Below, one piece after another: positions 1 through 6,007 of a stretch of 7,215 nt of DNA. Numbering within the stretch: the stretch's first letter is position 1; every line of letters starts with the position of its first letter. Source of the DNA: an uncultured Lachnospiraceae bacterium (lineage in GTDB: Bacteria > Bacillota_A > Clostridia > Lachnospirales > Lachnospiraceae); the NCBI GenBank assembly GCA_910587905.1, contig CAJUOF010000112.1, positions 1 to 7,215 of the forward strand, in the 5' to 3' direction. The notes beneath the pieces were generated by a model. The model searched no databases and was not told the origin of the DNA. It saw nothing but the letters and a program-made list of their open reading frames with translations. The position numbers and the translations under genes are program-made.

Positions 1-30
1 CTGGAGTTCAGACGTGTGCTCTTCCGATCT
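1..30 (+). other. Illumina read-2 adapter (synthetic)
   Basis: The first 30 bases match the 3' part of the standard TruSeq read-2 adapter, including the diagnostic end GCTCTTCCGATCT. This is library-construction sequence, not genomic DNA. Genomic sequence starts at about position 31, and any open frame that begins inside this stretch is artificial. Confidence 0.98.
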
Positions 31-43
31 CTTTTGCAGAATC

Positions 44-51
44 TGTCAAAA
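44..51 (-). promoter_or_regulatory. Possible -35 hexamer or Spo0A-box-like site at contig end
   Basis: On the minus strand the hexamer TTGACA, a perfect match to the sigma-A -35 consensus, lies at 49-44. A -10 hexamer at normal spacing would fall across position 30, in the adapter, so the promoter cannot be completed. The plus strand at 44-51 reads TGTCAAAA, which resembles the Spo0A box (TGTCGAA type), but any TTGACA looks partly like that box on the opposite strand. It could drive a gene beyond the window; in many spore-forming Firmicutes the gene after ftsZ is spoIIGA. Weak and unproven. Confidence 0.25.
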
Positions 52-117
52 GGACAGAGAGAAACCTGAGATTTTATCGACTTTTTTTGCATTGCATTTG
101 AGAAATGAATACTACAT

Positions 118-144
118 AAAAGAGGACCCTTTCTCAGAGCCCTC
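118..144 (-). terminator. Probable rho-independent terminator after ftsZ
   Basis: Reading the minus strand, an 8-bp stem (144-137 with 129-122) closes a 7-nt loop (TGAGAAA). The outer four pairs are GAGG/CCTC and two of the inner four are G-U. Four T residues follow at 121-118. The stem begins 21 nt after the ftsZ stop codon, the expected place for the end of the dcw transcript. The T-tract is short and the stem has wobble pairs, so termination may be partial. From 117 to 31 there is no ORF or other clear feature apart from the -35-like hexamer near 49-44. Confidence 0.5.
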
Positions 145-165
145 CGAAAAATCGTTATGTAAATT

Positions 166-1416
166 TTATCGTTTCTTGTCCCGAAGGAACGAGGGAATCT
201 CAATACTCGCCTTTTTCTCCGGTGCCCGATAAGCGGAAGAATTTCCAGGTAAAGTGCTGCCTGCACCGCTGAAATTCGGCATCACTGCACGGGGAGGGAC
301 CGGCCTCGTAACGGTCTGCGGCGTCTGTGCTTTTGTCACCTGAGGTTGTGACATATAAGAGGGAGTCGTCTTCGCCCCAGACTTATAGCTGCCAAATCCG
401 GAAGAGCCGGACGAAGAACCTGCTGTGCCAAAGGCTGAGCCGGCAGAAGCAGGGCCCACACCTGAGGAGGTATCTAAACCCGTAGCGATCACCGTAATGC
501 TCGCTTCATCCTGTACCGTGTCGTCATACATGGCACCAAAAATAATATTGGCATTGTCCCCGGCCAAATCCTGCACATAACTTGCCGCCTCATTTGCTTC
601 CATCAGTCCGATGTCGCCGGAAATATTGATAATCACATGGGAAGCGCCCTCAATGCTTGTCTCTAACAGAGGGCTGGAAACCGCCTCTTTCACAGCATCG
701 ATGGCTTTGTCATCGCCCCTGCCATGGCCGATTCCAATATGGGCAATCCCCTTATCGATCATAACGGTCTGAATATCTGCAAAGTCTAAATTGATCAAAG
801 CAGGCACATTGATCAAATCGGTGATCCCCTGGACTGCCTGCTGAAGAACCTCGTCGGCCCGCCTCAAAGCCTCCGGCATGGTCGTTCTTCTGTCTACGAT
901 CTCCAGAAGCCTGTCATTGGGAATCACAATCAGAGTATCCACGCTTGCTTTCAAATTTTCGATACCATTTAATGCATTGGTCATACGGGTACGGCCCTCA
1001 AATTTGAAGGGTTTCGTCACCACACCTACCGTCAGAATCCCCATCTCTTTCGCCAGTCTTGCCACAACAGGGGCGGCTCCGGTTCCTGTACCTCCGCCCA
1101 TACCGCAGGTGACAAACACCATGTCCGCACCCTTGATCGCTGCGGTGATATCTTCGGAACTTTCTTCCGCTGCCTTCTGCCCCACCTCCGGCTTCGCACC
1201 TGCGCCAAGCCCCTTGGTCAGTTTCTCTCCGATCTGAATGGTATCAGGAGCCTTACAAAGCTGAAGCGCCTGCCTATCTGTGTTCAAGCCAATAAACTCC
1301 ACACCGCCGATATTCTCATCAATCATTCGATTCACAGCGTTATTGCCAGCACCGCCTACGCCGATGACAATAATCTTCGCTGAGCTCTCAGACTCGTTCA
1401 TCCTGATTTCTAACAA
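166..1416 (-). CDS. ftsZ: Cell division protein FtsZ, TTG start
   Basis: FtsZ is the tubulin-like GTPase that polymerises into the cytokinetic ring at mid-cell. The 416-residue product has the glycine-rich IGVGGAGNNAVNRM stretch (residues 18-30), the tubulin signature GGGTGTG (107-113), and the T7 synergy loop NLDFADI (209-215) whose acidic residues complete the GTPase site of the neighbouring subunit. A Ser/Gly/Pro-rich linker follows (about 312-400), then the C-terminal tail IEIPSFLRDKKR, which in this family binds SepF, FtsA or EzrA. The start is set at TTG 1416: it gives the familiar MLEI N-terminus and lies 8 nt after the Shine-Dalgarno GGGAGG. The open frame extends back to an ATG at 1503 (445 aa), but that ATG has no ribosome site and would read through a promoter-like element. 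ftsZ is the last gene here, 126 nt after ftsQ; no ftsA precedes it. Confidence 0.97.
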   Translation of the reverse strand: MLEIRMNESESSAKIIVIGVGGAGNNAVNRMIDENIGGVEFIGLNTDRQALQLCKAPDTIQIGEKLTKGLGAGAKPEVGQKAAEESSEDITAAIKGADMVFVTCGMGGGTGTGAAPVVARLAKEMGILTVGVVTKPFKFEGRTRMTNALNGIENLKASVDTLIVIPNDRLLEIVDRRTTMPEALRRADEVLQQAVQGITDLINVPALINLDFADIQTVMIDKGIAHIGIGHGRGDDKAIDAVKEAVSSPLLETSIEGASHVIINISGDIGLMEANEAASYVQDLAGDNANIIFGAMYDDTVQDEASITVIATGLDTSSGVGPASAGSAFGTAGSSSGSSGFGSYKSGAKTTPSYMSQPQVTKAQTPQTVTRPVPPRAVMPNFSGAGSTLPGNSSAYRAPEKKASIEIPSFLRDKKR

Positions 1417-1424
1417 CGCATTAT

Positions 1425-1430
1425 CCTCCC
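1425..1430 (-). promoter_or_regulatory. Ribosome binding site that fixes the ftsZ TTG start
   Basis: The minus strand reads GGGAGG at 1430-1425, with 8 nt to the TTG codon at 1416-1414. The only in-frame ATGs nearby are at 1503, without a Shine-Dalgarno, and at 1401, where CAGG is directly adjacent and too close. An out-of-frame ATG at 1421-1419 is only 3 nt from the site and opens a frame of three sense codons (M-R-C-stop, 1421-1410) that overlaps the TTG. Confidence 0.8.
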
Positions 1431-1433
1431 TCA

Positions 1434-1455
1434 ACCTGTCGTTCCAAAGACAGAC
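1434..1455 (-). promoter_or_regulatory. Small hairpin in the ftsZ 5' UTR
   Basis: On the minus strand CTGTC (1453-1449) can pair with GACAG (1440-1436) around an 8-nt loop. Two further G-U pairs extend the stem to 1455/1434. It ends four bases before the Shine-Dalgarno, so it could affect ribosome access or RNA stability. The stem is short and may be chance; no known riboswitch class is recognisable. Confidence 0.35.
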
Positions 1456-1484
1456 ACCTTCCAAAATGGTATCGCCACTTATAT

Positions 1485-1513
1485 AGCATAAGACATTTTT
1501 CAAAATTAATCAA
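1485..1513 (-). promoter_or_regulatory. Sigma-A-like promoter upstream of ftsZ
   Basis: The -35 element TTGATT (1513-1508), a 17-bp spacer and the -10 element TATGCT (1490-1485) form a plausible housekeeping promoter in the ftsQ-ftsZ gap. Each hexamer matches consensus at four of six positions. Transcription would start near 1478, leaving a leader of about 62 nt. The element is ungapped-similar to one upstream of mraY (5976-6004), which raises confidence that both are functional. It would let ftsZ be transcribed separately from the upstream wall genes. Confidence 0.6.
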
Positions 1514-1542
1514 CCGTTAGTTTCACAAAAATCTACTATTTT

Positions 1543-2349
1543 TTATGGGACACCCTCTCCATTCGGCACAAACGGATACGAAGGTTTTTTCACATCCGGC
1601 CGGTACTCATCCAGATACACGGTGCCGGACCGGCCGGCGAGTTCCGGATACATATCAGAAAGTTCCGCGATCTTCTCTGCCAGATATTTGTCGTCTCCAA
1701 GTACCACCTGGAGTGCTCCCATGGTCAGAGTCACGTGCTGTTTTTTGTCAAAAGCCATCTGCTCAGCAAACAGCCCATATTGATCCAAAAGCTGAGAAAG
1801 GCTCAGGATTTCCACGAAAACACCTTCTTCTTCCACCTCCAGCTTTTCATATATGACGATGTGCTGAAACTGAATTCCCGTGACCAGAGGTATTTTTTCA
1901 AAAAGCTCCCGGGAGCTTTCTACAATGACACCCTCTCTGTCAAAATACATATAAGAACCCATATATTCTATGCAGCCTGCCACACTTTTTTCATAAACCG
2001 TAATCTGCGCGGAGTGAAGCCCTGTCACCTTGATCCTGTATTTCTCCACAAAGGGAATATCCTCCGGCTCCCCAAACTGATTTCGGTAAAGTGTATAAAA
2101 CGTATTAAAATCCCGATCGTTTTTAAAGATCATGGAAATCAGTTCGTCCTCCGTATAACAGGTATTTCCCACGATGGTGAGATCGGTCAGTCTGGTATTT
2201 ACACCGAACAAAAAAAGAAACAGGACAACCGACACCAACAATCCGAAAATCAAGAGGCGTTTCCGACGTCTTTTCGCTTTTCGCTCCACTTTTTCTTCCA
2301 TATAGCGATTTAGGTGCTCTGTTTGTCTGCCCTCACGCCTGCCGTTCAT
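1543..2349 (-). CDS. ftsQ: Cell division protein FtsQ/DivIB
   Basis: FtsQ (DivIB in Gram-positives) is a bitopic membrane protein that, with FtsL and DivIC/FtsB, links the division ring to septal wall synthesis. The 268-residue product has a strongly basic cytoplasmic N-terminus (about 1-32, with a KAKRRRKR run), one transmembrane helix (about 32-50), and an extracytoplasmic part. That part starts with a POTRA-like segment (TRLTDLTIVGNTCYTEDEL, 52-70) and continues into the beta domain typical of FtsQ. The tail is short, unlike the long gamma region of some DivIBs. The start is taken at ATG 2349, 8 nt after GGAGG. A GTG at 2364, overlapping the ftsW stop by one base, would add five residues but has no ribosome site. 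It follows ftsW directly and is probably co-transcribed. The assignment rests on topology, the POTRA motif and position between ftsW and ftsZ; sequence conservation in this family is low. Confidence 0.9.
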   Translation of the reverse strand: MNGRREGRQTEHLNRYMEEKVERKAKRRRKRLLIFGLLVSVVLFLFLFGVNTRLTDLTIVGNTCYTEDELISMIFKNDRDFNTFYTLYRNQFGEPEDIPFVEKYRIKVTGLHSAQITVYEKSVAGCIEYMGSYMYFDREGVIVESSRELFEKIPLVTGIQFQHIVIYEKLEVEEEGVFVEILSLSQLLDQYGLFAEQMAFDKKQHVTLTMGALQVVLGDDKYLAEKIAELSDMYPELAGRSGTVYLDEYRPDVKKPSYPFVPNGEGVP

Positions 2350-2357
2350 ACTGCCCG

Positions 2358-2362
2358 CCTCC
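2358..2362 (-). promoter_or_regulatory. Ribosome binding site that fixes the ftsQ ATG start
   Basis: GGAGG at 2362-2358 on the minus strand begins two bases after the ftsW TAG stop (2366-2364) and lies 8 nt before ATG 2349-2347. This favours the ATG over the upstream GTG at 2364, whose upstream sequence (AATTCGAACGATA) has no purine-rich site. The ribosome site sits just past the end of ftsW, so translational coupling is likely. Confidence 0.75.
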
Positions 2363-2363
2363 A

Positions 2364-3524
2364 CTATCGTTCGAATTTGATACGGGCAGATACACTCAAA
2401 GCCGCCCCCATCTCCATCATCAAAAACACGACCGAGGTACCACCGTAGCTGATAAAAGGCAGGGTAATTCCCGTATTGGGAATGGTATTGGTCACGACCG
2501 CCACGTTTAAAATCACCTGCAGGGCAATGTGGGCCATAACCCCCACCACCAGCATGGCGCCAAACAGATCCGGCGCATTGTTTGCAATCACCACAAACCG
2601 CCAGATCATAAACAAAAATAGGGCGATGACACAGATGGCGCCGAAAAGTCCAAGCTCCTCACAGATGATGGAGAAAATCATATCGTTTTGGGACTCCGGC
2701 ACAAACCCCAGTTTCTGCATGCTCTCTCCAAGACCTTTTCCAAATAAGCCGCCGGAACCAATAGCATAAAGCCCCTGGAGCACCTGGTGCCCGCCCTCTA
2801 AGGCATACTGAGTCGGATCCTTCCATACCAAAATCCGCTCCATCTGATATTCTTTCAAAATGTTAAGCTCAATGATCTGGTCGGCAAAGATCGTCACCAC
2901 GGCCGCCACGCCGAACACCAAGGCCACTGCCAGAAAAAACCTAAACTTCTTCCTGCTGGCCACAAAAAGCATCAGAAACACAATCCCAAGAAGAATAATC
3001 CCGCTGCTCAGGTTATTTGCCATCACCAGAAAAATTAAAGGCGCCTCCACAACCACCAGGAGGATCTGAAGCCTCCAGAGATCAAGCTTTTTCGAAAAAC
3101 GGTTGACGAGGCTCGCCATGGAAAGAATCAACGCCACCTTCACCGGCTCTGCCGCCTGAAAAAAAGAGGTTTCACCGATACCGAACCATCGCTTCTGTCC
3201 GTTGTACTCGATACCGAGCGGAGTAAAATTGACCAAAACCATCAAGACCACGGCCAGGACATAGCCTAAGACGGCCACTTTCGCATACTTGTGATAATCA
3301 ATGCTGGCGACTGCAATCATGACAACGACCCCCACCAGGAACGCTCCCCCCTGCTTTTTCAGATAAAACAGAGAATCCCCGCTCTTTAACTGGGCCGCAT
3401 AGGAGCTGGAGCTGTAGACCATGACCAGGCCAAAACAGCACAAAAACAGAATCACGGCCAACAGGCTGTAATCAAAATATCTCATCTGCCGCTGTTTCCT
3501 TTTTTTCTGTTCCGCCATTGACAA
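2364..3524 (-). CDS. ftsW: Septal peptidoglycan polymerase FtsW (SEDS family)
   Basis: FtsW is a polytopic SEDS glycosyltransferase that polymerises lipid II into glycan strands at the septum, paired with a class B PBP. The 386-residue product has a basic cytoplasmic N-terminus (about 1-16) and about ten hydrophobic segments. It carries the family motifs KRWFG (111-115), PESQNDMIF with the Asp expected to be catalytic at 281, EELG (289-292), and PFISYGGTS (356-364). The usual QPDLGT-type motif reads NNLSSG (170-175) here. FtsW, SpoVE and RodA share the fold; position between murD and ftsQ favours FtsW, although a SpoVE-like role in sporulation cannot be excluded. The start is set at TTG 3524, 10 nt after AAAGGA; the ATG two codons downstream (3518) would be 16 nt away and is the alternative. 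It begins 6 nt after the murD stop, so the two are probably co-translated. Confidence 0.94.
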   Translation of the reverse strand: MSMAEQKKRKQRQMRYFDYSLLAVILFLCCFGLVMVYSSSSYAAQLKSGDSLFYLKKQGGAFLVGVVVMIAVASIDYHKYAKVAVLGYVLAVVLMVLVNFTPLGIEYNGQKRWFGIGETSFFQAAEPVKVALILSMASLVNRFSKKLDLWRLQILLVVVEAPLIFLVMANNLSSGIILLGIVFLMLFVASRKKFRFFLAVALVFGVAAVVTIFADQIIELNILKEYQMERILVWKDPTQYALEGGHQVLQGLYAIGSGGLFGKGLGESMQKLGFVPESQNDMIFSIICEELGLFGAICVIALFLFMIWRFVVIANNAPDLFGAMLVVGVMAHIALQVILNVAVVTNTIPNTGITLPFISYGGTSVVFLMMEMGAALSVSARIKFER

Positions 3525-3530
3525 TCGACT

Positions 3531-4877
3531 CTATTCCTTTCTGACCAGCTCTTTAAATATCCTTCCCCGTTCCTCGTAATTCCGAAACATCCCCCAACTG
3601 GCGCAGGCCGGGGAAAGAAGCACGGCGTCTCCCGGCTCTGCCTCTGCCTTTGCGAGCTTCACCGCCTCTTCCATGGATGAGACAACACAGAGATCGGTAA
3701 ATCCCAAGCCCCTTGCTTCCTCTGCGATCTTTTCGGCCGTAGCTCCGAGAAGGATCAATTTTTTCACACGATCTTTGCAGGCCAACAGCCATTCCCTGTA
3801 ATCAGAGCCTTTATCATAGCCCCCCGCAATCAGCACCGTAGGGCGCTCCATGGCCCGAATCCCCTGAATGGCCGCATCCGGATTGGTCCCTTTGGAATCG
3901 TTATAATATGCCACCTGATTTTTCTCTGTCACAAATTCAATCCGATGCTCCACCGGCTTAAATTCAGGCAGGGTCTTCCGGATCACGTCCATGGGAACCC
4001 CCATGGCATAAGAGACAGCCACGGCCGCCATGGCATTTTCATAATTGTGAACGCCCAAAATTTGAAGCTCTTTTACTTCTATCACCGGCTCCCGCCCGCC
4101 GGAAAGCTCACTGACGATGGTGGTTCCCTCCAGATAGACGCCGCCCGGCACCCTTCTTTTGCCGCTGAACCACAGAACCTGGACAGGCAGCCCTTCGCCG
4201 AAGGCCCGCAGTACTTCATCCTCGTAGTTTAATACACAGATATCCTGTTCCGTCTGGTTTTTTGTCACCAGTTCCTTCACCCGGGTATACTCATCCATGG
4301 AGCCATGCCGATCCATATGATCCGGCGTGATATTCAGGATCGCGCTGACCTCGGGATGAAAGGTGTCAATGTTCTCCAGTTGGAAGCTGGAGACCTCTGC
4401 CACCGTGACGGACGCTTCCGTCATCTTCAGCGCTTCTGCCGTGTAAGCCGTCCCGATATTCCCCACCACGAAACTGCTCCTGTAATAATCTTTGAGGATC
4501 TGCCCCACAAGGGCCGTCGTGGTCGTCTTGCCATTTGTCCCTGTGATAGCAGAAAGCCGTCCCTTCGCATGGCGGAAGGCTGCCTCAATCTCGCTCCAAA
4601 CCGGAACCCCGGCCTCCCTAAGCCTCCTGACAAAGGGCGCCTTCATGGGAATCCCCGGACTGATGACACAGGCCGACACCCGGCCAATCGTCTCGTCCGA
4701 AAGCTCTCCGAGCTCAAACTCCGGCTTCGTCGGTCCCGGAAATTTCGCTCGTAAAGCCTCTCTCTCCAGTTTTTCGTCGCTGTCATATAAGATCACGCGG
4801 GCTCCCGTCTCAAGGAGCATCCTGGCGGCGCCGACTCCGCTTATACCGCCTCCCGCCACAAGAATTGTTCGTTCCAT
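3531..4877 (-). CDS. murD: UDP-N-acetylmuramoyl-L-alanine--D-glutamate ligase MurD
   Basis: MurD is the cytoplasmic ATP-dependent ligase that adds D-glutamate to UDP-MurNAc-L-Ala. The 448-residue product (E. coli MurD is 438) has three domains. An N-terminal Rossmann-like domain starts LVAGGGISGVGAA. The central ATPase carries the P-loop GTNGKTT (113-119, Lys117), SSFQLE (163-168) and the HMDRHGS segment (187-193). The C-terminal domain carries HRIEF (311-315), NDSKGTNPDA (326-335) and SPACASWGMF (422-431). The last motif usually has Asp after ACAS(F/L/W); here it is Gly. The start is ATG 4877, 6 nt after AAAGGAG, giving MERTILVAGGG. The frame extends to a TTG at 4913 with no ribosome site. 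It sits 78 nt after mraY and 6 nt before ftsW. No convincing promoter or terminator was seen in the mraY-murD gap, so co-transcription with mraY is likely. Confidence 0.97.
   Translation of the reverse strand: MERTILVAGGGISGVGAARMLLETGARVILYDSDEKLEREALRAKFPGPTKPEFELGELSDETIGRVSACVISPGIPMKAPFVRRLREAGVPVWSEIEAAFRHAKGRLSAITGTNGKTTTTALVGQILKDYYRSSFVVGNIGTAYTAEALKMTEASVTVAEVSSFQLENIDTFHPEVSAILNITPDHMDRHGSMDEYTRVKELVTKNQTEQDICVLNYEDEVLRAFGEGLPVQVLWFSGKRRVPGGVYLEGTTIVSELSGGREPVIEVKELQILGVHNYENAMAAVAVSYAMGVPMDVIRKTLPEFKPVEHRIEFVTEKNQVAYYNDSKGTNPDAAIQGIRAMERPTVLIAGGYDKGSDYREWLLACKDRVKKLILLGATAEKIAEEARGLGFTDLCVVSSMEEAVKLAKAEAEPGDAVLLSPACASWGMFRNYEERGRIFKELVRKE
3535..3540 (-). promoter_or_regulatory. 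Ribosome binding site of ftsW inside the murD 3' end
   Basis: AAAGGA at 3540-3535 overlaps the last codons of murD and lies 10 nt before TTG 3524, or 16 nt before the alternative ATG 3518. The spacing argues for the TTG. The site is moderate in strength, so the start choice stays uncertain by two codons. Confidence 0.5.
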
Positions 4878-4883
4878 TCTGTA

Positions 4884-4890
4884 CTCCTTT
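4884..4890 (-). promoter_or_regulatory. Strong ribosome binding site that fixes the murD ATG start
   Basis: AAAGGAG at 4890-4884 on the minus strand lies 6 nt before ATG 4877-4875. It rules out the in-frame TTG at 4913, which would add 12 residues (AFPNRNRKEYR-type) absent from the usual MurD N-terminus. Confidence 0.85.
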
Positions 4891-4955
4891 CTATTTCTAT
4901 TGGGAAACGCCAAAACGATTTGCCGCCTCCCCTAACAGTCCTCAGAGGGTTCACC

Positions 4956-5912
4956 CTACAGAGCCATATAAGCAATCAGGCAGAAAATCGCCGTCACGGT
5001 AGAAAATACGGTCACAACCCTCGTCTCCGACCATCCCCCCAGCTCAAAATGGTGATGGAGGGGAGCCATTCGAAACAATCGTTTCCCGTGGGTGGCCTTA
5101 AAATAGGTCACCTGCAGCATGACGGAAAGTGTTTCCGCAAAATAGATGAAGCCCACCAACAGAATAAAAATCGGAAGCTGCAGCATAAACGCACTGGACA
5201 CCACAAACCCGCCCAATGCCAAGGAGCCGGTATCACCCATAAAAACCTTGGCCGGATATGCATTGAACACCAGGAATCCCAGCAGGCTCCCCACGACCGC
5301 CCCGGTCGCCGGCTCAATGCCGCCTCCTTCCCCGGCCGACACCACAGAAAAAAACACAGCCACCAAAATGGTCACACTGGTACAGAGCCCGTCAAGGCCG
5401 TCCGTCAAATTCACTCCATTGTCCGTCCCCAGCACAATGACAAAAAACGCCGGAACAAAAAACCAGCCCAAATCCAAGGTTTTTCCCCCTGTAAAGGGAA
5501 TCACCATGGACGTGGATACCACATCGGAGGTCATCAAATAATAACACAGGATCCCCGCAATGACCAACTGTCCGGCCAGCTTCTGCCAAGGTTTCAATCC
5601 CTCGGAACGCTTTAAGACCACCTTGATAAAATCGTCCAAAAGCCCCACAATTCCAAAACCAACCGTAGTAAACAGTACCGGTATGATCTTCGGACAATCT
5701 TTCACAAAGAGCAAACTAGTCACCGCAATGCTGATCAAAATCGCCAGTCCACCCATGGTCGGTGTCCCCGACTTTTTGGCATGCCCCTTTGGACCTTCCT
5801 CCCTGATGGTCTGACCAAATTTCAATTTTTTGAGAAACGGAATCAGGATCGGACAGAGCAAGGCACTGATCGCAAACGAGATCAACACGGAAATAATCGC
5901 TGCATATTTCAT
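4956..5912 (-). CDS. mraY: Phospho-N-acetylmuramoyl-pentapeptide transferase MraY
   Basis: MraY is the integral membrane enzyme that transfers phospho-MurNAc-pentapeptide from UDP to undecaprenyl phosphate, giving lipid I. The 318-residue product (B. subtilis MraY is about 324) has about ten hydrophobic segments. It carries the expected motifs: GTPTMGG near residues 49-55, the Mg-binding LLDDF (Asp93, Asp94), NLTDGLDGL (Asn168, Asp171, Asp174), FMGDTGSLALGG (Asp227), and the cytoplasmic loop APLHHHFE (His286-288). The start is ATG 5912, 7 nt after AGGAG, giving MKYAAIISVL. An in-frame GTG at 5993 would add 27 hydrophilic residues by reading through a promoter-like element and a hairpin, and has no Shine-Dalgarno. 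The gene begins 95 nt after the PBP stop. The promoter in that gap may give it transcription independent of the PBP. Confidence 0.97.
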   Translation of the reverse strand: MKYAAIISVLISFAISALLCPILIPFLKKLKFGQTIREEGPKGHAKKSGTPTMGGLAILISIAVTSLLFVKDCPKIIPVLFTTVGFGIVGLLDDFIKVVLKRSEGLKPWQKLAGQLVIAGILCYYLMTSDVVSTSMVIPFTGGKTLDLGWFFVPAFFVIVLGTDNGVNLTDGLDGLCTSVTILVAVFFSVVSAGEGGGIEPATGAVVGSLLGFLVFNAYPAKVFMGDTGSLALGGFVVSSAFMLQLPIFILLVGFIYFAETLSVMLQVTYFKATHGKRLFRMAPLHHHFELGGWSETRVVTVFSTVTAIFCLIAYMAL

Positions 5913-5919
5913 ATGGACA

Positions 5920-5924
5920 CTCCT
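5920..5924 (-). promoter_or_regulatory. Ribosome binding site that fixes the mraY ATG start
   Basis: AGGAG at 5924-5920 on the minus strand lies 7 nt before ATG 5912-5910. It favours this start over the earlier in-frame GTG (5993) and over ATGs at 5948, 5942 and 5933, which lack well-spaced purine-rich sites and would give non-typical N-termini. Confidence 0.8.
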
Positions 5925-5934
5925 GTATTTCATC

Positions 5935-5956
5935 CGAGGCATTTTCATACCCCTCG
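5935..5956 (-). promoter_or_regulatory. Hairpin with GAAA loop in the mraY 5' UTR
   Basis: On the minus strand GGTAT (5951-5947) pairs with ATGCC (5942-5938) around the tetraloop GAAA (one G-U pair). CGA (5956-5954) can pair with TCG (5937-5935) across a two-base bulge; an alternative fold pairs CGAGG with CCTCG. It ends 10 nt before the ribosome site. There is no T-tract after it, so it is not a terminator. It may tune stability or translation of the mraY message, or be chance. Confidence 0.35.
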
Positions 5957-5975
5957 TAGTTTCTTTAACTGTTCC

Positions 5976-6004
5976 AGTATAAGACTTTTTCACGGAAGAA
6001 TCAA
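5976..6004 (-). promoter_or_regulatory. Sigma-A-like promoter upstream of mraY
   Basis: The -35 element TTGATT (6004-5999), a 17-bp spacer and the -10 element TATACT (5981-5976; five of six consensus bases) lie right after the PBP stop codon (TAA 6010-6008). Transcription would start near 5969, leaving a leader of about 57 nt. The same TTGATT-17-TATrCT layout, with flanking and spacer similarity, is found upstream of ftsZ. Confidence 0.6.
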
Positions 6005-6007
6005 CTG

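Noticed and set aside
14..232. 72-codon plus-strand open frame at the left end
   Set aside because: Its start lies inside the Illumina adapter and its end overlaps the ftsZ 3' end on the other strand.
1417..1503. 29-residue N-terminal extension of FtsZ from ATG 1503
   Set aside because: It has no Shine-Dalgarno, it would be translated from DNA holding the -10 element and leader hairpin, and FtsZ normally begins close to the MLEI sequence.
1521..1542. Terminator between ftsQ and ftsZ
   Set aside because: Only a weak TAGT/ACTA pairing is present, without a GC-rich stem followed by a T-tract.
1735..2313. 192-codon plus-strand open frame opposite ftsQ
   Set aside because: It is antisense to ftsQ, its composition is low-complexity (Phe/His/Lys), and no promoter or family motif is visible.
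4878..4955. Promoter or terminator in the mraY-murD gap
   Set aside because: No -35/-10 pair at 16-18 bp spacing and no stable stem with a T-tract was found; only short CCCT/AGGG pairing is possible.
4920..5615. 231-codon open frame on the plus strand opposite mraY
   Set aside because: It is antisense to the well-supported mraY frame, its product is His/Gln/Arg-rich and resembles no family, and it has no convincing ribosome site. It is a shadow of mraY.
5913..5993. 27-residue N-terminal extension of MraY from GTG 5993
   Set aside because: It would read through the promoter spacer and hairpin, lacks a ribosome site, and makes the protein longer than usual with a hydrophilic lead before the first membrane helix.
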